64,000 nt of DNA from Histomonas meleagridis (lineage: Eukaryota; Parabasalia; Tritrichomonadida; Dientamoebidae): the NCBI GenBank assembly GCA_020186115.1, contig WSYJ01000099.1, forward strand, positions 744,001-808,000. The letters are read 5' to 3'. This document shows, one piece after another, positions 48,300-58,129 of this stretch. The notes under the pieces were generated by a model. That model worked only from the letters and a program-made list of their open reading frames with translations. It made no database searches and was not told the origin of the DNA. Every line of letters starts with the position of its first letter. The stretch's first letter is position 1. Both the position numbers and the translations under genes were made by a program.

Positions 48300-48589
48300 A
48301 AATATATTAAATACATATCTGCTTCTATAAGTGCTGTTCTAAATGATTTAAATAATTACCAAATATTATTTTGAATTTCCAAATTATTAAAATAAATATT
48401 AAATAAAACAAATAAATATTTTTCGCATTAATATCAATTCCTTCTTGTTCAAGAAGTAATTTCACTATTTCTGTATGACCATTATAAGAAGCAAATATAA
48501 GTGCTGTCCAAAATAATTTAAATAATTTCCAAATATTATTTTGAAATATAAAATTAATAAAATAAATTTCAAATACATTATCTATTTAT
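48300..48589 (-). pseudogene. Isolated ankyrin unit with full 80-nt spacer
   Basis: Minus strand carries the 3' half of a spacer (ATTTGGAAATTATT core), one intact ankyrin block (TALIFASYNGHTEIVKLLL...GIDINAKN), a complete spacer of exactly 80 nt (48338-48417) and the first residues of the next block (TALIEAD), then unrelated AT-rich DNA. No N-terminal domain or neighbouring repeats remain. It lies directly after the stop of the AFG2-like gene. Confidence 0.7.
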
Positions 48590-50608
48590 TTAATAATCTC
48601 TCTGTGACTCAAAGTTTTCATACCATGCGATTAATGAATGCGATGTTCTTGGCTTCATTACCTCTAACGCGTCCTCCAAATTCTTCTTTGATATTACTTT
48701 AGCAGGCGGCACTTGCCTCAATGCATTCATTGCAGCTTCTCTACAAATGCCTGCAATTTCGGCGCCACTATAACCATTTGTTTTCTTGGCCAACTCCGAC
48801 GTATCGATATCATTTTCGAATTTCATTTTTCGCATATAAACTTTAAATATTTCATTTCGTGCATTTTCATTCGGCAATGAAACATAAATCATTCGGTCGA
48901 ATCTTCCCGGTCTTAACAATGCCGGATCCAACAAATCCGGTCGATTTGTTGCAGCTATAACTACAACGGAAGCATTAAACTTAGTGTTAATTCCATCCAT
49001 TTCAGTTAACAACTGAGTTAAAACTCGATCAGTGACATTGGAACCACTATCACTTGAAGATCCACGTTTCGTTGCCATTGCGTCGATTTCATCAAAGAAT
49101 ATAATCGACGGCGATGCAGCACGCGCTTTCTTAAACACTTTCGCAACTGCTTTTTCACTTTCGCCTACAAATTTGTTAAATAGTTCGGGACCTTTAACAG
49201 CTATAAAGTTCATTTTACTTTCGGTGGCTATAGCTTTAGCCATTAATGTCTTAGAGCAACCAGGAGGACCAAACAATAATACTCCGCGCGGCGGCCGAAT
49301 GCCCAAACGTGTGAAACATTCCGGGTTTTCTAATGGTAATGTAACTGATTCGCGTAATTTGCTTTTAACTTCTTCATAGCCGCCGATATCATTCCAATGC
49401 ACTTCGGGAACTTCGAGTGTAATATAACGTAATGACGAAGGCTTAATATGTGATATACTTTGTAATAATGTCGTCCCTTCAATGATAGACTCACTTACAA
49501 GTCGTTCTAAATCACCTGCGCAAAATCCAGTTGCAGATTTCGATGAATTAACGATGTCGTCTTCTGTAAATTCAGGAGAATTAATACATAATGACTTAAG
49601 GATTTTATGGCGCTCTTCAGGCGTTGGTGTTTGGATCTCTATGACTTCTGTGATACGATCGGAATGAAATAATATTCGAGGAAAGTTTTCAATGTCCGAC
49701 GTAGTTATAATTGTTTTATACTTTTCACATAAAATTGAGATCGTGGAAATCAGTCGGCGTGAAACTTCATCATTCCCTAATACTTCGGCATTTTCTAGGA
49801 CGTATACATCATAGCCTTTGGCGTTGAGAAGAATTTGCTCCGAAATTCCATAAGAATTTGATAAAAGGGAAGGTAAGGAATGAGTACAAAAACTGAGTTT
49901 GGGATGATTGTATATAATGGACTTAAGAAGTTTCGTCTTGCCACAACTTGTAGGACCGGTTAGAAGTATTGATTTATGTTGTGATCGATTGCTTATGATT
50001 TCTGAGATTTTGGAATATTGACTTTCAAGTGAAACGGGAATACTAGTGGATTCAATCGTGGTTGTAATAAAGGTTGTACGCGGAACAATTCGAAAATATT
50101 CATTTTCATTTTCGGTTTTGGTGATAGAATAATATTTATTGCCATAAAAAAGGACTGTGCCACTCTTAACTACAAGGCCATTGTAGATAGAGTTGAAAAT
50201 TGAACAAATAGATTGAGGACAATTGATGATAAAAATTCTTTCTGCATCAATAAATTGATCAATTGGAATTAAACTAAAAGAGGATTTTCTGTTTCGTTGA
50301 ATTTGAAGATAATTAACAATTAGATCATCAATAGCAAATTCATTTTTGCTTACTTTATTAGATGGCCAGCAATGAACTATAATGGAACGATCACCATTTG
50401 TTATTTCGAGTGGCACATCTGTAGAAACACCATTTATACACATAATATCAGGATGAACAAGACATCTTAAAAATGGTGGTTTTCCTGGAATATCTCTTAA
50501 ACCTGTTTGTGTAAATGAAAATGACGATAAAAGGAGTTTCATAGGTTGTGGATCTATTGGCCAATCAGTTGGTTTTTGGATTTTTGGATTTTTTCCTTTT
50601 TTTTTCAT
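48590..50608 (-). CDS. AFG2: AFG2/SPATA5-like double AAA ATPase
   Basis: 672 residues from ATG at 50608. The N-terminal about 190 residues are a CDC48-like N domain. AAA-1 has Walker A GPTSCGKT (near 221), but its Walker B is VYVLENAEVL (Asn-Ala in place of Asp-Glu), so it is probably inactive. AAA-2 is complete: 'PPRGVLLFGPPGCSKTLMAKA' (near 447), 'IIFFDEIDAMATKRGS' (near 504), 'VVIAATNRPDLLDPALLRPGRFDR'. The Cys-Ser in GPPGCSKT is typical of AFG2/Drg1/SPATA5. These factors strip assembly factors such as Rlp24 from pre-60S ribosomes. CDC48 paralogues are the main alternative. Confidence 0.8.
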   Translation of the reverse strand: MKKKGKNPKIQKPTDWPIDPQPMKLLLSSFSFTQTGLRDIPGKPPFLRCLVHPDIMCINGVSTDVPLEITNGDRSIIVHCWPSNKVSKNEFAIDDLIVNYLQIQRNRKSSFSLIPIDQFIDAERIFIINCPQSICSIFNSIYNGLVVKSGTVLFYGNKYYSITKTENENEYFRIVPRTTFITTTIESTSIPVSLESQYSKISEIISNRSQHKSILLTGPTSCGKTKLLKSIIYNHPKLSFCTHSLPSLLSNSYGISEQILLNAKGYDVYVLENAEVLGNDEVSRRLISTISILCEKYKTIITTSDIENFPRILFHSDRITEVIEIQTPTPEERHKILKSLCINSPEFTEDDIVNSSKSATGFCAGDLERLVSESIIEGTTLLQSISHIKPSSLRYITLEVPEVHWNDIGGYEEVKSKLRESVTLPLENPECFTRLGIRPPRGVLLFGPPGCSKTLMAKAIATESKMNFIAVKGPELFNKFVGESEKAVAKVFKKARAASPSIIFFDEIDAMATKRGSSSDSGSNVTDRVLTQLLTEMDGINTKFNASVVVIAATNRPDLLDPALLRPGRFDRMIYVSLPNENARNEIFKVYMRKMKFENDIDTSELAKKTNGYSGAEIAGICREAAMNALRQVPPAKVISKKNLEDALEVMKPRTSHSLIAWYENFESQRDY

Positions 50609-51024
50609 TTGAAGAAGATCTTATTTAACAGTATATGTGAAAAATTTCACATAAATGTACTGGTCGTTCAGATATTTGTAAAGTATTCATTTTATCCACA
50701 ACGATATGATAAACGGTCATATTGCCATGTAGGTCAATTTCACCTCAAGGAAATTTACAAAAAACACATTTTCCATTATGTAAATTTCAACTCTAATTGA
50801 TCCTAAAAAATTCAGATGTTAATTGTAAATCAAAACGAATTCTCTCAAGATTACATTGAAATTTGAAATCAATAAATGAAACATTTATTTATGAAATAAA
50901 TTATCAGTCATTTTTGATGTATGTATATTTAATTTCTCAAAAAAAAAAATTCTTGATTTCAAAAGTTTTGAGCTTCTTTTATCGTATATTTAACCCATGT
51001 ATCCTTGTTTATTTTTTTATATTG
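50609..51024. other. Divergent intergenic region, AFG2-like / ankyrin gene
   Basis: No gene. An in-frame extension upstream of 51025 exists (to 50863) but reads low-complexity Phe/Tyr/Ile sequence unlike the family; the ATG at 51025 is preferred. TTCAAATG precedes the leftward start. Confidence 0.4.
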
Positions 51025-52618
51025 ATGGGAAATACTGTGACCAAAGCAAAAAATATACAACAAACTCATTCATCATACCAAAGTAGGTTTATACTTGAAT
51101 CGCTAGAAGGAATTATTTTTAAATTATCTGAAGATAATATTCATGATTCTGCTGAAATGACGTTGTATTTAGTATATGAGAATTTTTTGGATTTTCCTTA
51201 TTATTTTATTTGTAGATTTATTTATTCATCATTTATTTCAAAACGGAAAGATTGTACATTTTATTTTATGTTTATAGAAGAAATTAATACTAAAGAAAAA
51301 GATATAAACCCAAGCATTAATGGATTGATTAATGAATTTGTAAATTTTATTCTTTCATTAAATTCTAATGAATCGTTTTATCTTCTTGAAAAGATGATCG
51401 AAATGAATTTAATCTCTTCATCTTTAGTCAAGGATAAAAACACTTTTTATTTCGCACATTATATTGATAATGAGGATTTGTCATTTTATAAAAATAAGAA
51501 TGAAAATTATGATGAACTTTCAGCAAATGATTATGAGCTTCATAAGAAATATATTACAGAAGGACACAATCCAGATAAAATTGCAAAAATACTTCAAAAT
51601 GATGAAATAGAAAAACTTCAAGAAATATCATCGCAAACTAATTTTAATTTTAATCAATATATTAAACCATCACTTTATGAAAGATATTCATATATTAATC
51701 ATTCATTTGTTTCATTAATTGAATATGCTGCATTTTTTGGGTCTGCTAATTGTTTTAAATATTTACTTATGAATGATGCAAATGTAATGTATGCTGGTAA
51801 ATATGCAATTGCAGGTGGAAATCTTGAAATTATTCATTTATGTGAGCAAAATCATGCATCATTTGAAAATGCAAATGAAACGGCAATTGAATTCCATCGA
51901 AATAATATCTTTAAATATCTTTATAAAAATAAAATTGTTGAAAATTATAATGAATATGAAATTTTATGCTTACTTTTAACAAATGAATTCATGAATATTA
52001 AATTATTTAATATTTTACTTGAACAAGAAAGAATTAATGTCAATGCAAAAGATATTTTTTTGTTTTATTGAAAATTTGTTTTAATAAATTAGAGGAGGAA
52101 TTTAATATTTGGAAATTATTTAAAATATTTAATACATTGCTTTTTTATGCATCTGAAAAAGGTAACATAGAAATAGCTAAATTGCTTCTTGAACAAAAAT
52201 GGATTGACATTAACGCAAAAAATTTTTATTTGTTTTATTTGATATTTTTTAAATATTTTTTGTGTTTCAAAATGATATTTGGAAATTTCTTGAAATATTT
52301 GAAACAGCACTTATTTGGTCTTCTAGAAATGGTAAACTAGTTGGGGTTAAATTACTTCTTGAGCAAAAAGGTATTGATGTTAATGCAAAAGATAACATAT
52401 TTTTTAATAATTTAATATATCAAAATAATATTCAGAAATTATTTAAATTATTTAACACAGCACTTATATATTCATCCGAAAACGGTCATTTAGAAATAGT
52501 TAAACTACTTCTTGAACAAAAAGGTATTGATGTTAATGCTAAAGATATTTATTTGTTTTATTTAATATTTATATCCTTTAATTTTGTGTTTTGTTACAGA
52601 TTAGAATTAATAATATGA
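51025..52618 (+). CDS. DUF3447/ankyrin protein, most intact copy, spacer-interrupted repeats
   Basis: ATG at 51025 (MGNTVTKAKNIQQTHSSYQ) opens a 343-codon block with the full N-terminal domain ('RFILESLEGIIFKLSEDN', 'LLEKMIEMNLIS', 'NDEIEKLQEISSQTNFNFNQ', 'SLIEYAAFFGSANCFKYLLM', 'EIIHLCEQNHASF'). It runs into ankyrin blocks split by spacers at 52054-52133 (80), 52224-52303 (80) and 52394-52456 (63). The 63-nt spacer happens to be in frame, so 52262-52618 reads through. The last block ends GIDVNAKD; a shorter spacer then ends GTTACAG (52599), followed by ATTAGAATTAATAATATGA, a possible 3' terminal segment. No internal stop or frameshift lies in any coding block, so this is the best candidate for an expressed member. 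Confidence 0.65.
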
Positions 52619-52817
52619 TTTCTCGCACGACAACACAAATATTTATCGTCACTTTCACGTTATTGCTTACTTTCTTTAATTTCATAAATTTTTAATGTTA
52701 AAAAGATGTTTTTCTCTTGTTAATAAGCTTATTAATAGAAATTTGGTGATGAGTGAGATACAAAGTGATTACATTGTATTTATTTTGTTCCAAAAATTAA
52801 ACAGAAATAATTTATAA
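52619..52817. other. Short gap between ankyrin loci
   Basis: AT-rich. An ATG at about 52750 (MSEIQSDYIVFILFQ) may be the decayed start of the next ankyrin copy, since its frame closes before the conserved part begins. Confidence 0.35.
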
Positions 52818-54590
52818 CATAAATAAAGATAACTTTGATACATCTATTTCAACATTATGCAAATTTTATGATAATTCACAAACGTATTCATTCAACTTGA
52901 TCATCTACCGTTTCATTTATCCTATGTTTGTAGCAAAACTGAAAGATATAGATATAATTATTGAGTTTTTGAATTTAATTGAACGAGAGATCAATAAAAA
53001 TTAAGTTCAAATACTTGACATCTTTTCTCAATTCCTTCTGGAAAATAACACACAAGAATCTAATTATATTATTGGAAAGTTGATAGAAAAAGGTTTAATT
53101 AACTCATCAATTACTGAGAATATGAAGAGTTTATTTTTTTCACATTTTAAGGCAAATTTCGTTTTAGACAATAGATATCAATTTTCCGAATATTTCTCCG
53201 AAAACCTTGAAAAACTTAAAGCGAATAATTGGGAACTTCATAAGAAATATGTTAAAGAAGGAATAAATCAGAATGAAATTGTGAAAATAATTCGAAATGA
53301 TGAAGTAGAAAAACTTCAAGAAATATCATCACAAACAAATTTTGATTTTAACCGAACAATTGAACCATCACTTTATGAAAGATGTTCATTTGTTAATCAA
53401 AAGAATGTCTCATTAATTGATTATGCAGCATTTTTTGGATCTGTTAAATGTTTTAAATATTTACTTATGAATGGTGCAAAATTAGATAACACAGGTAAAT
53501 TTGCTGTAGCAGATGGAAATGAAGAAATCATTCATTTATGTGAACAAAATCATTCATCATTCGAAAGTACATATGAAACTGCAATTGAATTTCATCGAAA
53601 TAATATCTTTAAATATTTATATGAGAATAAAATTGAAAGGGTTAATGATTTAGAAAAATTAGGAGAAAAATGATTTTGTGTTGTAATTTTGATATTCTTT
53701 CATTTTTGATTGAAAAAGGAATGGAAATAAATGAAAATATTATCATTGCTTCGATTGTAACAGGTAATTTATATATTGTTCAATATTTTCTTGAAAGCAA
53801 TCCTATTCCTATTGATTTTTTAAAAATTTCAGGCTTTTCTAGAAATGTAGAACTTTCTAACTATTTAATTAACAATAGATATATAGATTTAAGCAAGATT
53901 GTTTGTTTATTTTATTGGATTTTTATTAAGGTAATTTTTTGTTTCATAAAAATTTTTAAATTTTTTTCAAAATATTTGTAGCTCTTACAAATGCTTCAAA
54001 AAATGGTTATACAGAAATCGTTAAATTACTTCTTGAACAAGAAGGAATTGATGTTAATGCTAAAAATATTTCTTTATTATATATGATATTTGTTTTAATA
54101 ATTTTATATTTCAAAATAATATTTGGAAATTATTTAAATTATTTCGAACAGCACTTATTTTAGCATCTTTAAATGGTCATACAGAAATAGTTAAATTACT
54201 TCTTGAACAAGAAGGAATTGATATTAATGCTAAAAATGTTTATTTATTTTATTTAAATTTTATTTTAATAATTTTGGATTTCAAAATAATTTTTGGAAAT
54301 TATTTAAATTATTTAATACAGCACTTTTTTTCGCATCTTTATGTGGTCGTACAGAAATAGTTAAATTACTTCTTGAACATGAAGGAATTGATATTAATGC
54401 TAAAGATATTTTTTTATTTTATTTAATATTTATTTTAATAATTTTATATTTTAAAATAATATTTGGAAATTATTTAAATTATTTAAAACAGTACTTATAT
54501 CTGCATCTGAAAATGGTCATACAGAAATCGTTAAATTACTTCTTGAACAAGAAGGAATTGATGCTAATGAAAAAAATATTTAATTTATTT
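52818..54590 (+). pseudogene. DUF3447/ankyrin gene with nonsense codon and frameshift, repeats intact
   Basis: The N-terminal domain is recognisable from 52818 (NINKDNFDTSISTLCKFYD) but has a TAA at 53002-53004 and an apparent frameshift at the A-run near 53668 (EKLGEK-stop against ILCCNFDILSFLIEKG). The downstream ankyrin part is undamaged: spacers 53898-53977, 54068-54147, 54238-54317 and 54408-54487 are each exactly 80 nt with exact 170-bp spacing, and every block between is open. The first of these spacers is very diverged in sequence and ends TTTGTAG. After the last block (54570) the spacer starts but no further repeat follows. Probably a pseudogene unless the stop is bypassed. Confidence 0.65.
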
Positions 54591-54945
54591 TAGTAATTTT
54601 ATGTTTTAAATTAGTTTTTGGAGATTAATTAAAATGTGTTGAAGAAATCGATTTCGCTTTTATAAAAAAAACCGTAAGTTTTTTTTATAGATAATATGCT
54701 TATTAGAAAAATATTTGATTCATAGTCTTTTTCAAAATTGTTTTATTATTTTGAGAATTAATTTATAAAAATTGGCATGTATACACAATTTTTAAGATTC
54801 ATAAAATATTTTTAGTTTTTATTGAGTGGACCGTTGTATCATCAGCTTTAACTAAGCAAACCTAAAACAAAAATTGTTTAAGAATGTTTGATTGTTCCAA
54901 TTACAAGGAACGTAAAAAAGCGTTTCTATCTGATATTCTAAATAT
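54591..54945. other. Gap between ankyrin loci
   Basis: The beginning is a residual spacer-like tail (TTTTTGGAGATTAATT). The rest is AT-rich without a gene; the promoter of the next copy would lie here. Confidence 0.35.
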
Positions 54946-55954
54946 ATGTCTGAAAAACAGAAAAATAATACTAATAATTCATATTCTTTGCAAAGAAAAA
55001 GTGAAAGCTCATTAGGAAAAAAAATTTTTATGGAAACACTTTTAGCAATCGAACGTGCAATATTCTTAAAATATTTAGAATCGATTCAAACTAAAGAAGA
55101 AAAAATTAACAAAAATAAAACTCAAATCATTGATATTTTTATTGATTACATATCTCAAATGGAAACATATTATTTAATCGAGAAAATGATTGAAAAAAAA
55201 ATTAGTTGACGGAAACATAACAAAATAATTTTCTACAAAATATTTGATGCATTATGAAACAATAAGAGATAACAGAATGTTATCTTATAATTATGATAAT
55301 CATGAAGAAAATAAGAAATTATTTTCAGAAGGAGTTAATGAAAATGAAATTGCTAAAATGATTCGAAATGAGAAATTGAAAAACTTCAATAAATTTCATC
55401 TAAATCAAATTTTGACTTTAATCAAACAATTAAAACATCACTCTATGAAAGATGTTGATTTATTAATGAAGAAAATGTTGCATTAATTGATTATGCAGTA
55501 TTTTTTTCTTCTGTTAAATTTTTTAAATATTTACTTATGAATGGTGCGAATGTTAAAAACCAGATTAAATAATACAGGTAATTATGCAATTGCAAGTGGA
55601 AACATTGAAATCATTCATTTATGTGAACAAAACTCTTTATCATTTGAAGGTGCATATGAAACTGCAATTAAATTACATAAAAATGATGTATAAAAAAAAG
55701 TTCATGAAAATAAATTAGAAAAATTAGACAAAAATTACCAAAAATCAACAAAAAGAAAACTTATTAATGCAGCTCTTAATGATAATATAGAAATATTAAA
55801 ATTACTTCTTAAACAAGACGGAATTGAGATTAATACTGAAGATAAATAAATATTTATTACATTTAGAGATTATTTGAATAATTTTATATTTATAAATAAT
55901 TTTCGTGGTTTATATAAATAATTTAACAAAGCGCTAGCTTTTGCAAGAAAATAA
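54946..55954 (+). pseudogene. Heavily decayed DUF3447/ankyrin gene
   Basis: Begins with ATG (54946, MSEKQKNNTNNSYSLQRKSE) and the N-terminal domain, closed by a stop at 55207. Pieces follow in other frames: 'YNYDNHEENKKLFSEGVNENEIAKMIRNEK', 'IDYAVFFSSVKFFKYLLMNGA', 'IIHLCEQNSLSFEGAYETAIK', and one ankyrin-like block (NDNIEILKLLLKQDGIEINTED). The next spacer (55844-55927) is 84 nt and leads to a stub ALAFARK-stop. Several stops and frameshifts make it a clear pseudogene. Confidence 0.75.
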
Positions 55955-56193
55955 TAAATAAAACTTTTTTAATGATTTAAAAAATTTTCATGTTATTCAA
56001 TTCAATTATAATGAATGGAAACATTATTTGTTTGTTTCAGTATTTGGTAATTATTTAATCTAAAAAAACATTTATCTACAAAACTCATAATTTTTTAATT
56101 TGAGTTTAAAAAAAGACGTTTCTAATCATATGATAAAAATATAACATATAAATCTTTCATGATGTGACAGTATAATTTTTGGAATATTGAAAT
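55955..56193. other. Intergenic, no gene seen
   Basis: AT-rich stretch between the decayed ankyrin copy and the next minus-strand gene's stop. Confidence 0.35.
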
Positions 56194-56886
56194 TTATTCG
56201 TATTTAAAATTCCTTTTGCGATATAAAAATGATGGAATTGAACTCGTATATTTTGGTCGATATTTAGGATATTTCTTGATTGTATCTCCTTTATTTTGTT
56301 TAACATGTTTGCTTGGCGTTATTTTTTCTAGGATTTTTGTTCTTCCTCCAATATTATCTGTTTTATATCTCTGTTTTTCTTTGATAATATTTCCTTTTTC
56401 TTTATCAATATCACTGTTAATATTTTCATTTTCATATGTTAAATCACTCGGAATATCTTCAAAATATCGATATTTCCTTCCTGACATTTTACTTTCAAAT
56501 CGTGCCTTTTCTCGTATATAATTTTTTTGTGTTTTAAAATGTTCTCGTGATAAAAATCCAATTTCACCACTTAATGCTGCTCCTAATACATGTGGATCAA
56601 TATCCATATAATTAATTTCTTCATGACTATCATGAATATATTTGTTATTATTATTTATAATAATATCTTTTGAATGTTCTTCATTTTCATCAATTTCATC
56701 AATTTCTTCTTCTTCAAATGATGATGATGTTGAAAGTGTTCTTGGTGGTTCACCTGCATGTAATGTTTCAAATTCATATTCTGTAATAGGAATTCTTAAT
56801 GGTCGTTGAGAATTATCAATAGGTCTTTGAAGAAATTTTGTAATATCAATTTCATTATTTTGTTTATTTTTATTCATTTGATTCAT
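56194..56886 (-). CDS. Disordered acidic/basic protein, unknown
   Basis: 230 residues from ATG at 56886 (MNQMNKNKQNNEIDITKFL). An N-terminal 'IPITEYEFETLHAGEPPRTLSTSSSFEEEEIDEIDENEE' acidic, Ser-rich part is followed by a short block 'YMDIDPHVLGAALSGEIGFLSREHFKTQKNYIREKARFESKMSGRKY', which looks helical and conserved-like, and then a basic tail (KKYPKYRPKYTSSIPSFLYRKRNF). No family is recognised. Upstream elements AACCGTT (56912-56918) and ACGTTTAAA (56898-56906) lie 12-32 bp before the ATG, supporting a real promoter. Confidence 0.6.
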   Translation of the reverse strand: MNQMNKNKQNNEIDITKFLQRPIDNSQRPLRIPITEYEFETLHAGEPPRTLSTSSSFEEEEIDEIDENEEHSKDIIINNNNKYIHDSHEEINYMDIDPHVLGAALSGEIGFLSREHFKTQKNYIREKARFESKMSGRKYRYFEDIPSDLTYENENINSDIDKEKGNIIKEKQRYKTDNIGGRTKILEKITPSKHVKQNKGDTIKKYPKYRPKYTSSIPSFLYRKRNFKYE

Positions 56887-56961
56887 TTTGTTAAAATACG
56901 TTTAAATCAATAACCGTTATTTGATAATCAAATTCAAATTATATTAAAAGTGTCATTTTAA

Positions 56962-57664
56962 ATGGAAAGGAAAAAACCAATTTTTGAAGTTGAAGAATTT
57001 AAAGCTTATCAAGAAAGTGAAGGATTTTATGTCATTGAAAATACGCCGAAGAAATTTGAAGGAAAATCAGTTTCTATATATTTAATTGAAGGGAAAGAAA
57101 AATTAATTCTTTGTCTTACACATGGACATGTTGATCATGCAGGAAATATTTACGATTTTGATGAAATTTATATGAATGAATCCGATAAATTTTTGATACC
57201 CTAATTATAAAGGACAAATTCATAATGTTAGACAAGGTTATAAATTTGAAATAGGAGAACGTTTTGTTGAAGTTTATGAATTCAAAGGGCATCACGCCAG
57301 GCTCCATTGGGCTCCTTTGACAGCAAAGAACATTATCTTTTTCACGGGCGATGCCATTGGGAGTGGTGAAGTCTGGATGCAACATTACGACACTTCCGCT
57401 TGAATCCATTTTTATCAGTTACAAAATTTATTCATCTTTCAACTCCGGGAAGAAATCACGCTAATTTACGTTGGACATTTACTTTCACCAGTTGGTCTTG
57501 ATTATGTTGATAAAGTTGAAAATATTGTCAACAAAATTGTTAAAGGTGAAGAATACGAATCAGAGAAATACGATCCGCCATTTCCGGTTGAGTGTGAACC
57601 ATATTTTTTGTACGCGAAGACAGGGTCAGCGTTATCTTTAATCCTCATAAAATTCACATATATT
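56962..57664 (+). pseudogene. Metallo-beta-lactamase-fold hydrolase pseudogene
   Basis: Two frames carry an MBL-fold protein. The first (56962-57204) has 'VSIYLIEGKEKLILCLTHGHVDHAGNI' with the metal motif HxHxDH. The second (from about 57205) has 'EIGERFVEVYEFKGHHA', 'NIIFFTGDAIGSGEVWMQH' (the metal Asp), a stop, and after another shift 'EITLIYVGHLLSPVGLDYVDKVE' with the last His. The segment normally between strand 1 and the HxHxDH (the 'iDtG.g...l' part) is missing. At least two frameshifts and a deletion. The family is common in gut bacteria and suggests a lateral origin. Confidence 0.75.
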
Positions 57665-58129
57665 TAAATGAAAGTAGTTTCGTAATAAATTATTTTTATT
57701 TTTATTCTTAAATATAATAAAGTAAAACGACTTTATCTAAAAGAGATATCACATTTTTAATTAAAAAATATGAAATAATATCACAATAAAACAAGTTTCA
57801 GAAATGAGTTGACATTAATGCAAAAGATATTTCAAAGATTTAAATGAATTTAAATACACAAATGAAACAAGTTTGAGATGACACCTTCTGATAAATGAAC
57901 AGAAGGAAATATTTTTCTGACTTTAATAAAATGCAAACAATTTCATTTATTCTAAACGTTTTATCAAATTGCAGTATCAATTTCTGAGATCAGAACAGTG
58001 TCTTTCGAAAAAATTGATTTTGAAAATAGTTCGATAAAAAGTGAGTGTACAAAATATGCGATTTAGGCAATAAATTTTTGTCCATTTCTATAAGCGAAAG
58101 TCATTATCAAACGAACGTTTCCCCTTTGC
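57665..58129. other. Gap with a tiny ankyrin scrap
   Basis: At 57808-57830 the plus strand reads GTTGACATTAATGCAAAAGA, i.e. VDINAKD, followed by ATATTTC: the end of an ankyrin block and spacer start. About 60 bp further, CTTCTGATAAATGAACAGAA loosely resembles LLLxEQ. These are the smallest ankyrin remnants in the window. Nothing else is seen. Confidence 0.35.
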
